Assembly (NCBI RefSeq): GCF_013409255.1 | Contig: NZ_JACCAS010000001.1 | Span: forward strand, 186,001 to 250,000 | Direction: 5' to 3' | DNA length: 64,000 bases | DNA from: Paraburkholderia bryophila | Lineage (GTDB): Bacteria > Pseudomonadota > Gammaproteobacteria > Burkholderiales > Burkholderiaceae | Part shown: in pieces, positions 42,548-51,255 of the stretch | Position numbering within the stretch: the stretch's first letter is position 1 | Layout of the letters: every line of letters starts with the position of its first letter | Notes under the pieces: model-generated | Told to the model about the DNA's origin: nothing | Database searches by the model: none | What the model saw: only the letters and a program-made list of their open reading frames with translations | Translations under genes and position numbers: made by a program

Positions 42548-45500
42548 CTAGATCGCCTGTTGTTTCATCAGCAGCTTCAACAGCACCGGCAGCAGGAGCA
42601 GCACCAGCGGCAACTGCACCATCAAACCGGAGATGATCGCGATGGCCAGCGGCTGCTGCATCGCCGATCCTTGCCCGAGCGCGAAAGCGAGCGGCAGCAG
42701 CGCCAGAATCGCGGCGATCGTCGTCATGGCGATGGGGCGCAGACGATTGCGGCCGGCGGCGATCAAGGCCGCTTCGAGCGGCATCTCCTCGTCGCGCATC
42801 AGTGACTGCAACTCCGAGACGTAGAAAATCGCGACCTCGGTCACGATGCCGATAATCATCGTCATGCCCATCATCGCGGAGATGTTCAGTTCGATGCCGG
42901 TCGCCCATAGCCCGATGAAGACCGCGCCCGTCGCGAGCAAGGGCATCGCCATGACCGCCAGCGCGACGCGAAAGCGCTCGTAGAGAAACAGCAGCAGGCC
43001 GAACACCAGCGCGATTGCCGCGCCGAACACGCTCAGCAGGCCCTTGAACGCGATCTGCTGTTGCTGGTACAAGCCGCCCAATTCGTAGTACACGCCGGTC
43101 GGCAACAGGTTTTTATCGCCGAGCGCTTTCTGCACGTCGGCGATGGTCGAGCCCAGATCGCGTCCATCGATGCGGGCGGTCACCGCCACCATTCGCTTCA
43201 GATTATCGCGGCTGATTTCCGGTTGACCGGTCACCGTCACCAGCTCGGCCACGCGGTTCAACGCAAACAGATGACCGTCCGGCGCGCGAATCTGTAAGCG
43301 GCCCAGTTGCGTATCGGTCAGCGTCATCGCACCGGCCACGCGCACGCGCACGCCGACCGTCTTCGGCCCACTCTGGAACTGTGTCGCGACATTGCCTTCC
43401 AGCATGTCGGACACCGCCTGCGCGACCGACTGCGGATCCATGCCCTCGGCCGCCGCTGCTTCCGGACGGATGTGCAATTCGAGCGCGTCGCCGGCCGGGT
43501 TGATGCCGTCGTTCACGTCCACCACGCCCTGAATCTTGCCGATCCGCGCGGCGACTTTTTTCGCGGTCGCGTCCAGCGTGGTTGGGTCGTCGGAATAGAT
43601 CTTGATCTGCACCGGCTGCGGCACGGCCGTCAGATCGCCGATCAGATCCTCCATCAATTGCGCGAGTTCGATGCTCACGCCGGGCACCTGCGTGTCGACC
43701 TTCGAGCGGATTTCTTCCATGACCGTGTCAATGGGCTCGCGCCGACCCGATTTCAGACGGACGAAGAAGTCGCCCTTGTTCGGCTCGTTCAGATCGCCGC
43801 CGAGGCCCGCGCCGGTGCGGCGCGAATACGTCGCGACATTCGGATTCGCGCGGATGATGCCCTCGATCTGCTTCATCAGCCGGTCGGTTTCGGTCACCGA
43901 GGTGCCGGGCTGGGTGTGATAGTCGAGCACGAAGCCGCCTTCGTCCATGCTCGGCATGAAGCCGCTGCCCACCCGCGTGAACGCGAACGCGGCCACCACG
44001 ATCAACGGCAGCAACCCGAGCAGCACGAGGATCGGCCGGCCGGTGACGCGCTCGACCAGCACCGCGTAGCGCCGGTTCATCCACGCGGCGAAGCGGGTTT
44101 CGCGATGTTCGTCGGCGTCTTGCGGTTTGAGCCAGCGGTCGCACAGAATCGGCACGGCGAGCCACGTGACGAGAAACGAAATGAACAGCGCGCTTGCCAT
44201 GGTCACCGAGAGCGCCTTGAAGAACGCCCCGGTTACGCCGGACAGAAACGCCAGCGGCACGAAAATGATCAGCGTCGCCGCCGACGAGCCGGCCAGCGGC
44301 CGCGTGAATTCCAGCGCGGCCGCCATCACGCGGCCGTGAAACGAGCGCGCGCCGGCTTCGCGCATGCGCCGCACGATGTGTTCGATCATCACGATCGCGT
44401 CGTCGATCACGAGGCCGACGGCCGCCGCCATGCCGCCCAGCGTCATGATGTTGAAGCCCATGCCGAACACGTCGAGCAGCAGGATCGTCGCGGCCATCAC
44501 GACCGGCACCAGCGCCACGGCGATCGCGGTGATCTTCCAGTTGCGCAGGAAGGCGAACAGCGTCAACGCGGCCAGCACCACGCCGATCATGATCGCGTCG
44601 CGCACGCTGGTGGCCGAGGCGATCACCAGTTCGCTCTGGTCGTACCAGTTCGCGAGTTTCACGCCAGCCGGCATCTGCGGCTGGAAGGCGGCGAGCTTCG
44701 CGCGGATCGCCGTGGCCATCGCCACGCTGTTGGCGCCCGGTTGCTGGTAGACGTTGAGCAGCACGGCGTCCTGGCCGTCGGCGGTGACGCGCATCCATTG
44801 CGGCGTGACGCCCTGACGGACGGTGGCGATATCGCCGAGACGGATCTGCGTGGCGCCGACAGCGGAGACGACGACGTTACGCAGTTCGTCGAGCCGCGTA
44901 ATGGTGGTGTTGGCGATCACGAGATACAGCTTGTCGTGATCTTCGATCCGGCCGTTCGCCATCAGCACGTTGCTCGCGCCGATCGCTTTCGACACGTCCG
45001 CGAGCGACAGTTTGTAGGTGGCGAGGCGGGCGGGATCGACGGCAACCTCGAACTCGCTCTGCGCACCGCCGGTCACCTCGACGCGCGCAACACCTTCCAC
45101 CGACGAAAGCAGCGGGCGCATCTGGAATTGCGCGAGATCGCGCAGCGCGGCCGGCGACTGCTGCTTCGACGTGAGGCTGTAGGCCAGCACCGGAAACACC
45201 GTCGGGTCCATGCGGCGTACCTGCATCGACGTGCCTGGTGGCAGCGTCGCGAGAATCTCGCTGATCGCCGATTGTGCCTGCAAGGTGGCCTGCGCCATGT
45301 CGGTGCCCCAGTCGAAGTTCAGCGAGATTTCCGCCGCGCCGCGACTGGTGGTCGACTCGACGTCGCGCACATTCGGCACGCGCCGCAACGCTTCTTCGAC
45401 CGGCATCGTGACGAGCGTGGCCATCTGTTCGGCGGGGCGGTCGCCCGCGTCGAGCGAGACGACCGCGCGCGGAAACGCGACGTTCGGGAACAGCGAGATC

Positions 45501-45598
45501 GGCAGACGGAACGCGGTGAGGGCGCCCGCGATTGCCAGCAACGCGATCACGAACAGCAGCGAGCGGCGGTGCGTCTGCATCCATTGACCGAAATTCAT
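42548..45598 (-). CDS. RND efflux permease (inner-membrane pump)
   Basis: 1016 residues. The N-terminal RLPISLFPNVAFPRAVVSLD, two large periplasmic loops, and proton-relay Asp pair in GLVIDDAIVMIEHIVR (TM4) are typical. The DD pair in TM4 favours a drug-type (HAE) over a heavy-metal (HME) pump, although the closest-looking relatives are often labelled CzcA. It drives tripartite export across the envelope. Its ATG overlaps the adaptor gene stop (ATGA). A divergent QseB/PmrA-type regulator pair upstream suggests regulation by envelope stress. Confidence 0.92.
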   Translation of the reverse strand: MNFGQWMQTHRRSLLFVIALLAIAGALTAFRLPISLFPNVAFPRAVVSLDAGDRPAEQMATLVTMPVEEALRRVPNVRDVESTTSRGAAEISLNFDWGTDMAQATLQAQSAISEILATLPPGTSMQVRRMDPTVFPVLAYSLTSKQQSPAALRDLAQFQMRPLLSSVEGVARVEVTGGAQSEFEVAVDPARLATYKLSLADVSKAIGASNVLMANGRIEDHDKLYLVIANTTITRLDELRNVVVSAVGATQIRLGDIATVRQGVTPQWMRVTADGQDAVLLNVYQQPGANSVAMATAIRAKLAAFQPQMPAGVKLANWYDQSELVIASATSVRDAIMIGVVLAALTLFAFLRNWKITAIAVALVPVVMAATILLLDVFGMGFNIMTLGGMAAAVGLVIDDAIVMIEHIVRRMREAGARSFHGRVMAAALEFTRPLAGSSAATLIIFVPLAFLSGVTGAFFKALSVTMASALFISFLVTWLAVPILCDRWLKPQDADEHRETRFAAWMNRRYAVLVERVTGRPILVLLGLLPLIVVAAFAFTRVGSGFMPSMDEGGFVLDYHTQPGTSVTETDRLMKQIEGIIRANPNVATYSRRTGAGLGGDLNEPNKGDFFVRLKSGRREPIDTVMEEIRSKVDTQVPGVSIELAQLMEDLIGDLTAVPQPVQIKIYSDDPTTLDATAKKVAARIGKIQGVVDVNDGINPAGDALELHIRPEAAAAEGMDPQSVAQAVSDMLEGNVATQFQSGPKTVGVRVRVAGAMTLTDTQLGRLQIRAPDGHLFALNRVAELVTVTGQPEISRDNLKRMVAVTARIDGRDLGSTIADVQKALGDKNLLPTGVYYELGGLYQQQQIAFKGLLSVFGAAIALVFGLLLFLYERFRVALAVMAMPLLATGAVFIGLWATGIELNISAMMGMTMIIGIVTEVAIFYVSELQSLMRDEEMPLEAALIAAGRNRLRPIAMTTIAAILALLPLAFALGQGSAMQQPLAIAIISGLMVQLPLVLLLLPVLLKLLMKQQAI

Positions 45599-46728
45599 CG
45601 CGGTGCGCCTCCGCCGGTTTGCACCGCCATGCCGTTCTGTAGCTCGTAATTGCCGCTGACCACGAGTCCCTGCGCGGCGTCGAGCGCACCGTCCACGCCG
45701 TAACGGTCGCCGTTTTCGACCTGGATCGTTACGGCCACGCGGCGTGCGTTGTTTTGCGGCGTGATCTGGAACACGTAGGCGCCCTGGTCGTCTTTCAGCA
45801 CGGCCGCGCGCGGCACGATCCAGTGCGTGCCGCTGCGGGTGGCGATGTCGGCGCTGACGTGGGTGCCCGGCATGAACGCGCTCTGGCCGAGCGGCACCAT
45901 CGCGCCGATGTCGACGAGCTGGCTTTGCGGATCGATGGCGGCGCCGACCAGCACCACGCGGCCTGCTATCGCGGCCTTCGCGAGCGCGGTGGAGAGGCCG
46001 TGCAGGGTGACCGTGTCGCCGGGATGAATCGCGGCGGCGTCTGCAGGTTCGACGCCGAGCGTGACGTTGGGGCGGCTGTTGCCAATGCCGTCATCCGCGA
46101 GTTGCAGAATCGCGGCGCCCGCCTGCACCTGATCGCCTTGAGCCACCGACACCTGCAGCACGACCCCATCGCGCGGCGCGGCCACGACCTTGTTGCCGCC
46201 CGCCACACCGCTCTGATTCTGCGCGGCGAGCGCCTGCCGTGCGTCGTCGTCGGCCTTGCGGGCGGCGGCGAGTTGCGACTGCGTGGAGAGACCTTGGTCG
46301 AGCAGCGATTGCGTGCGCGCCAACTCGCCCTGCGCGAGCGTCACGGCGCTTTTCGCCTGCGTCGCGGCGAGCACGGCGGCGGGATCGGCCTGCACGACGA
46401 ACAGCGGCGTGCCGCGTGTCACGCGCTGACCGGCCTGCACGCGCATTTGCACGATACGCGCGACGTACGGCAGATTGATCGTGGTGAGACTGGACCCGGA
46501 CGCCGCGACGATGCCGTAACCGCGCACCGGTTGCGCGATGACGGCTTGCTGCACACGCACGGTTTGGACGGCGACGGCGGGGTAGTCGGCGCTGTCGGCG
46601 GCTGTCGGTGCACTAGCGGCACGTGACGCATGAAACGCGATACCGGCCAGTGCAATGCCGGCAACCGCGGCGGTCATGGCGGCCACGGCGAGACGCCGCC
46701 GCAGCGCGGGAGAAGGGCTATTTCGCAT
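45595..46728 (-). CDS. RND periplasmic adaptor (HlyD/MFP family)
   Basis: 377 residues from the ATG at 46728. A short N-terminal membrane anchor (AAMTAAVAGIALAGIAFHAS) precedes the lipoyl-like halves, the alpha-hairpin (ARTQSLLDQGLSTQSQLAAA) and beta-barrel region. It joins the inner-membrane pump to the outer-membrane channel. The start overlaps the end of the outer-membrane gene by 11 bases, and its stop overlaps the pump start, so the three proteins are tightly coupled. A longer frame up to 47016 lies inside the upstream gene and was rejected. Confidence 0.9.
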   Translation of the reverse strand: MRNSPSPALRRRLAVAAMTAAVAGIALAGIAFHASRAASAPTAADSADYPAVAVQTVRVQQAVIAQPVRGYGIVAASGSSLTTINLPYVARIVQMRVQAGQRVTRGTPLFVVQADPAAVLAATQAKSAVTLAQGELARTQSLLDQGLSTQSQLAAARKADDDARQALAAQNQSGVAGGNKVVAAPRDGVVLQVSVAQGDQVQAGAAILQLADDGIGNSRPNVTLGVEPADAAAIHPGDTVTLHGLSTALAKAAIAGRVVLVGAAIDPQSQLVDIGAMVPLGQSAFMPGTHVSADIATRSGTHWIVPRAAVLKDDQGAYVFQITPQNNARRVAVTIQVENGDRYGVDGALDAAQGLVVSGNYELQNGMAVQTGGGAPR

Positions 46729-48133
46729 GAGTGTCGATGAAGGTTTGATCCGAGGTGAAGGCGTCGGGAATCGCGCTGCCGAGCAGCGCCTGCAAACCGA
46801 CGCGTTGTTCGGCGAGCGCTTCGCGCAGCGTCGCGACGTCGACGCGTTTGGCCAGCGACGCGCTTTGCGCATCGGTATAGGCGCCGAGCGCGAGGTCGTG
46901 ATCCGCGTACGCCGCCGCCGCGTGCCGCGCGGCCAGATCGACGCCGGGCAGCGCGTCTTCGGTTTGCTGCAACTGGCGCGTGAGGATGGCGTCGTCCGCG
47001 CGCAGATGAGCGACATCCGCGTAAGCCTGGTTCAGCCTCGACTGATACTCGTCGCGTAAGCGTCGACGGGTAGCCTTTTCGATCGCGACGTTGCCCTGAT
47101 TACGGTTGAAGATCGGCAGGCTCAGGTTGATCTGAAAGCCGCTGGTGTAGATGTTCGACGTGTCGCGCGCCCGCACGAAACCGACCGACAGACTCGGGAA
47201 CTGGCTGAGCACCGCCGCGCGGTATTTCTGCTCCTGTGCCTCGTAGCCGGCTTGCAGCGCGATCAGATCGGGGCGGCGTCGCGCGAGATCGGCGAGCGCC
47301 GCGTCGACTGCTGCGTCAAGCGTTGGGGCGGCGAGCGGCGCGATGGCGTCGTTGCCGGTGAGCGGCAATTGCACATCGGGCGAGAGACCGAGCAATGCGT
47401 TGAGGTCGTGATGCGTTTGCTCCGCCGCGCGTTCGGCGTCGGTGAATTGCTTGCGCGCGTCGCTGTAGGCGGTGAGTGCCGCGGTCAGCGTGTCGTCGGT
47501 GAGGTCGCCGTCGCGGTGCGCGTCGGCCATGCGTTCGTAGCGCGTGCGCGCGAGATCGCGTTGTTGCCGCAGCAGCGGCAGCGTGTCCTGCTGGAAGCGA
47601 GTTTTGACGAACAGCTGTCGCGCCTGGGCGACGATCTGCCATTCCTGCCACAGCAGCCCGAGATCGGTCTTGGCGACGGTCGCGTCGGCAGACTGTTGAT
47701 TCGCGCTGCGCAGCACGATCGCCATCACGTCGATGCTCAGGCCGTAGTTGAAGGCGCGGGTGGTGCCTGCCGCGCCCGGATAATCGCTCGACACGCTCAG
47801 TTGCGGGTCGGGCAGCAGACCCGCCGAATAGGCTTGCGCGCGGGCAATGCCGAGATCGTCGCGAGCCAGCTTGAGATCGGGATTGTTGGCGACCGCGAGC
47901 ATCGCGACTTCGTCGATGTCGAGTCCGTCCGATGGATCGAAACGATGCGCGGCCAGTTCGGGCAGCGGCATGGTTGCGGGATCGATCCGGATGCGTTCGA
48001 GCGTGCGCGTCGACGTGGAGGTATCGCGCTGCGCGAGCGGCTCGCGGTGATACCACGTGCAGCCGCCGATCAGCAATGCGCAGAGCGGCACGAGGGCGCG
48101 CAGGGGCGCCGAGGTGGCGTAAAAGACGGGCAA
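46718..48133 (-). CDS. Outer-membrane efflux channel lipoprotein (TolC/OprM-like)
   Basis: 471 residues from a TTG at 48133 preceded by AGGAG at 7-base spacing. The lipobox CALLIGGC gives a lipid-anchored N-terminus. The rest shows two repeats of the outer-membrane efflux protein fold with long helices, including LARRRPDLIALQAGYEAQEQ. It forms the exit duct of the tripartite pump. It is the first gene of the efflux operon, whose promoter region carries a triple direct repeat at 48224-48251. Confidence 0.9.
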   Translation of the reverse strand: MPVFYATSAPLRALVPLCALLIGGCTWYHREPLAQRDTSTSTRTLERIRIDPATMPLPELAAHRFDPSDGLDIDEVAMLAVANNPDLKLARDDLGIARAQAYSAGLLPDPQLSVSSDYPGAAGTTRAFNYGLSIDVMAIVLRSANQQSADATVAKTDLGLLWQEWQIVAQARQLFVKTRFQQDTLPLLRQQRDLARTRYERMADAHRDGDLTDDTLTAALTAYSDARKQFTDAERAAEQTHHDLNALLGLSPDVQLPLTGNDAIAPLAAPTLDAAVDAALADLARRRPDLIALQAGYEAQEQKYRAAVLSQFPSLSVGFVRARDTSNIYTSGFQINLSLPIFNRNQGNVAIEKATRRRLRDEYQSRLNQAYADVAHLRADDAILTRQLQQTEDALPGVDLAARHAAAAYADHDLALGAYTDAQSASLAKRVDVATLREALAEQRVGLQALLGSAIPDAFTSDQTFIDTHAK

Positions 48134-48223
48134 AATCGGGCTCCTGAACCAGGAAGGGGCAAACGCAGGTGGGTCGGCACGAACGGTTGCCGCATGACAG
48201 GAGGCGATTCTGCGGAGGTGGCG

Positions 48224-48251
48224 CTTAAGACACGCTTAACTGAAAATTAAG
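48224..48251 (-). promoter_or_regulatory. Triple TTAAG-type repeat facing the efflux operon
   Basis: Read on the plus strand: CTTAAG (48224-48229), five bases, CTTAAC (48235-48240), five bases, ATTAAG (48246-48251). On the minus strand it reads CTTAAT-N5-GTTAAG-N5-CTTAAG, followed after about 11 bases by CAGAAT as a possible -10. The phase fits tandem binding of an OmpR-family regulator in front of the outer-membrane channel gene. Confidence 0.68.
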
Positions 48252-48267
48252 CCCGCCCTCAGCGTCC

Positions 48268-48300
48268 CATAAGGAAGCGTTAAGCTGGCGGGCATCACAA
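48268..48300 (+). promoter_or_regulatory. PmrA/QseB-type box upstream of the second two-component system
   Basis: CATAAG (48268-48273), five bases, GTTAAG (48279-48284), ten bases, then TCACAA (48295-48300) in the -10 position. It suggests autoregulation of the response-regulator gene that starts at 48345. The -10 match is weak. Confidence 0.62.
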
Positions 48301-48344
48301 TCCGGGCACACTGGAGCGCAACTACGTTGCATGAGGGAGAGCCG

Positions 48345-49004
48345 ATGCGTTTGCTACTGGTCGAAGACGACGACATGATCGCGGAAACGGTATTGGGCGC
48401 GATGCGCCGCGTCGGCTACGCGATCGACTGGGCCGAAGACGGCCGCGCGGCCGAATTGTCGCTGGGCAACGGCGTGTACGACCTCGTGCTGCTGGACCTC
48501 GGCCTGCCGAAAAAAGACGGCATCGACGTGCTCAACGCGTACCGCAAAAACGGCGGCGCGGCGCCGGTCATCATCCTGACCGCGCGCGACGCGGTCGACG
48601 AGCGGATTCGCGGCCTCGACGCCGGCGCCGACGATTACCTGATCAAACCGTTCGACCTCGACGAGCTGGCCGCGCGCATCCGCGCGTTGCTGCGGCGGCG
48701 CACCGGCCAGAAGCAGCCGGTCTACGCGCACGGCGAACTCACGCTCGACCCCGCCGCACACGAAGTCACCAAGGCGGGCGAGCTGCTGCCGCTGGTGCCG
48801 CGCGAATTCGCGCTGCTGCAGGCGCTGATCGAAGAACCCACGCGCGTGTTCACCAAGGCCGAGCTCGAAGAGAAGCTGTACGGCTGGGGCGAGGAAGTGG
48901 GCAGCAACACGATCGAAGTCCACGTGCACAGCTTGCGGCGCAAGATCGGCGCGGACCAGGTCGTGACGGTGCGCGGCGTGGGCTACCGTCTGAAGAGGTG
49001 CTGA
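48345..49004 (+). CDS. OmpR-family response regulator, QseB/PmrA-type
   Basis: 219 residues from the ATG at 48345, after AGGGAGAG. The receiver starts MRLLLVEDDDMIAETVLGAM with acceptor Asp in LVLLDLGLPKKDGIDVLNAY; the winged helix ends in GSNTIEVHVHSLRRKIGADQ. It is the same length as, and a close relative of, the regulator at 38998. It is divergent from the RND efflux operon with direct repeats between, so control of efflux and itself is likely. An upstream start at 48327 would add six residues before the receiver and is less likely. Confidence 0.93.
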   Translation: MRLLLVEDDDMIAETVLGAMRRVGYAIDWAEDGRAAELSLGNGVYDLVLLDLGLPKKDGIDVLNAYRKNGGAAPVIILTARDAVDERIRGLDAGADDYLIKPFDLDELAARIRALLRRRTGQKQPVYAHGELTLDPAAHEVTKAGELLPLVPREFALLQALIEEPTRVFTKAELEEKLYGWGEEVGSNTIEVHVHSLRRKIGADQVVTVRGVGYRLKRC

Positions 49005-50368
49005 TGACGTCGATTCGCCGCTGGCTGCTCGGTTGGCTGATCTTCGGCATGGCGGCGGCTTCGGGTATGGCCGGCTACGGCATTTTTCACACGGCGCGCG
49101 AGGAAGCCAGCGAACTGTTCGACTACGAGTTGCGCACGGTCGCGCTGTCTTTACCGTCGAATCTGAGCGGCGCGGGCGACGGCGAACATCGCCCGCCCGA
49201 CCTCGGCGATCTGGCCGACGACCGCATCGTCATCGAAATCTGGGACCGCGCCGGTACGATGATCTATCACTCGATGCAGGCGCCGGTGTTCATGCGCCTG
49301 CCCGCGGGCTTCAACACCGTGGAGCGCGGCGAATATCACTGGCGCACGTTCGGCGTGGCGCAGCCGGCGCGCTATATCCAGGTGGCGCAGCCGGTTTCCG
49401 TGCGCGAGGATCTCGCGCTGCGCCTCGCGTTGCATACGCTGTGGCCGCTCGCCGTGCTGGTGCCGGTGACGATCGTGCTGGTGCTGCTGGTGGTGGCGCG
49501 CGGGCTGGCGCCGATCGGCGGCCTGTCGCGCGCGGTGTCCACCCGCTCGATCGACTCGCTGGAGCCCTTGCATCTGGACGGCGCCGTGCCGGTCGAAATG
49601 AAGCCGCTGGTCGACGCGCTCAACGATCTGCTGCAACGGCTGCATACCGCGTCGCAGGCGCAGCGCACGTTTATCGCCGACGCCGCGCACGAACTGCGCT
49701 CGCCGCTCGCGGCGCTCAAGCTGCAATTGCAGGCGGCCTCGCGCGACGGCTCGCTAAAGGGCGAAGGGCAGACGCTCGAACGCCTCGAAGGGCGCGTCAA
49801 CCGGATCATTCATCTCGTGCAGCAACTGTTGACGCTGGCGCGTGAGGACGCGCAGCCGGTGACGTCGCGCGCACCGGTCAGCTTGCGGCGGATCGGCGAG
49901 CAGGCGGTGGGCGATTGTTCGCTGCTCGCCGAGGCGAAGGAAATCGATCTCGGTCTCGAATGCGAGGGCGCGCGTTCGGCCACGGATCCCTACACCGTGC
50001 TGGCCGAGCCGCACGGCATGAGCGTGCTGCTGGCCAATCTGATCAACAACGCGATTCGTCATACGCCGCGCGGCGGCCGCGTCGACGTGATCCTGAAACG
50101 CGCGGGCGAGCGGGTCGGGCTCGACGTGTTGGATAGCGGCACGGGGATTCCGGAAGCCGAGCTGGAACGGGTGTTCGACCGCTTTTACCGGGGCGAGGAG
50201 GCGCAGGGCGAGGGCAGCGGACTGGGGCTCGCAATCGTGTCGCGAATCGCCGGGCGGCACCAGCTCGGGCTGTCGCTGCGCAACAATCAGGGTCGCCCGG
50301 GCCTGTGCGTGGCGGTGTCCGGGCTGCCTGCGCACGAGGGCGAAATCGCCACATCGGCGCGTCGTTGA
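49004..50368 (+). CDS. Sensor histidine kinase partner of the efflux-linked regulator
   Basis: 454 residues from the ATG at 49004, overlapping the regulator stop by one base. Membrane segments lie at about 5-25 and 145-170, with a periplasmic loop of about 115 residues between, then HAMP, HisKA with DAAHELRSPLAALKLQLQ, and HATPase with EGSGLGLAIVSRIAGRHQLG. It is of the QseC type. The signal is unknown; cationic peptides, metals or quorum signals are possible in this class. Confidence 0.92.
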   Translation: MTSIRRWLLGWLIFGMAAASGMAGYGIFHTAREEASELFDYELRTVALSLPSNLSGAGDGEHRPPDLGDLADDRIVIEIWDRAGTMIYHSMQAPVFMRLPAGFNTVERGEYHWRTFGVAQPARYIQVAQPVSVREDLALRLALHTLWPLAVLVPVTIVLVLLVVARGLAPIGGLSRAVSTRSIDSLEPLHLDGAVPVEMKPLVDALNDLLQRLHTASQAQRTFIADAAHELRSPLAALKLQLQAASRDGSLKGEGQTLERLEGRVNRIIHLVQQLLTLAREDAQPVTSRAPVSLRRIGEQAVGDCSLLAEAKEIDLGLECEGARSATDPYTVLAEPHGMSVLLANLINNAIRHTPRGGRVDVILKRAGERVGLDVLDSGTGIPEAELERVFDRFYRGEEAQGEGSGLGLAIVSRIAGRHQLGLSLRNNQGRPGLCVAVSGLPAHEGEIATSARR

Positions 50369-50485
50369 CGGCGCCGGATTCACCTGTCCGCAGTCCGTGT
50401 GGACCCACCGCTGAGCGTTGTCACGATTGGGTTTCCACACGCTGCTACAATCTCGTCTTTCGTCTTTCTCGATCGATTGTGCGCT

Positions 50486-51238
50486 ATGGGTTTCGAACAA
50501 CTTGCTGAACTGAAGAAGCAACTGGCCGCGGCGCGAGCCGAAGCGGCGCCTGCCGCCAAGCCGGATGCAAAGCGTGGTTCCAAGCCTGGCGCGAAACCCG
50601 CTGCCCAGGCTGGCGAACGGCATCGCGCGAAGCCTGCGCAGCCGCCGCGCCGTCATGCGCCCGATGCCAGGCCGAACGCCAATGCGGACGCGAACGCCCA
50701 GGCGCCCGCGCGCGCCCGGCCGTCCTCGCACGCCAAACCGGCGGCGGATGCGAAGCCGGTGGACCCGGTGGTGAAATCGATCGGCCGCCTGCAGAAGCGT
50801 TTTCCGAATGCGTTCCCGAAGAACCCGGCGCCGAAGCTGCCGCTGAAGGTCGGCATTTTCGAAGACCTCGTGGTCCACGCGAAGGAGCTGTCGCTGAGCG
50901 AAGCCGAATTGCGCGACGCGATCAAGACGTGGTGCCGTGGCAGCCGTTACTGGAAGTGCCTCGTCGAAGGCGCCGCACGGGTGGATCTGACGGGCAGCGA
51001 AGCCGGTACGGTGAGCACGCAGGAAGCGGCGGGCGCGCAGCGTCTGCAAGCGCATCGCGCGAATCGTGGGGCGCAGAAGGCGGCGGCTGCGGGTGCGGCC
51101 GACGCAGCGGTCAATCACGAAGTGGCTGCTGAACCGGCAACCGAACCGGCTGCTGAACCGGCAGCTGAACCGGCAGCGGAGCCGACAACTGAAGCTGCAA
51201 CCCCAGCCGGCGCCCCGCCGGCTACGCCAGCAGCATAA
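50486..51238 (+). CDS. ProQ/FinO-domain RNA-binding protein
   Basis: 250 residues from the ATG at 50486. A short helical N-terminus (MGFEQLAELKKQLAAARAEA) and a long Ala/Pro/Lys-rich linker precede the ProQ/FinO domain (about 90-170) with IGRLQKRFPNAFPKNPAPKL and LRDAIKTWCRGSRYWKCLVE. The C-terminal tail has tandem EPAAEPAA-type repeats. ProQ/FinO proteins bind structured small RNAs and mRNA 3' ends as RNA chaperones. The disordered flanks are longer than the domain itself. A longer frame from 50399 lacks a ribosome site. Confidence 0.88.
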   Translation: MGFEQLAELKKQLAAARAEAAPAAKPDAKRGSKPGAKPAAQAGERHRAKPAQPPRRHAPDARPNANADANAQAPARARPSSHAKPAADAKPVDPVVKSIGRLQKRFPNAFPKNPAPKLPLKVGIFEDLVVHAKELSLSEAELRDAIKTWCRGSRYWKCLVEGAARVDLTGSEAGTVSTQEAAGAQRLQAHRANRGAQKAAAAGAADAAVNHEVAAEPATEPAAEPAAEPAAEPTTEAATPAGAPPATPAA

Positions 51239-51255
51239 AAACCACGCCACCCCGC

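Noticed and set aside
43307..45649. A 780-codon open frame on the plus strand
   Set aside because: It lies opposite the RND permease and shows only Arg/His/Gln-rich low-information sequence.
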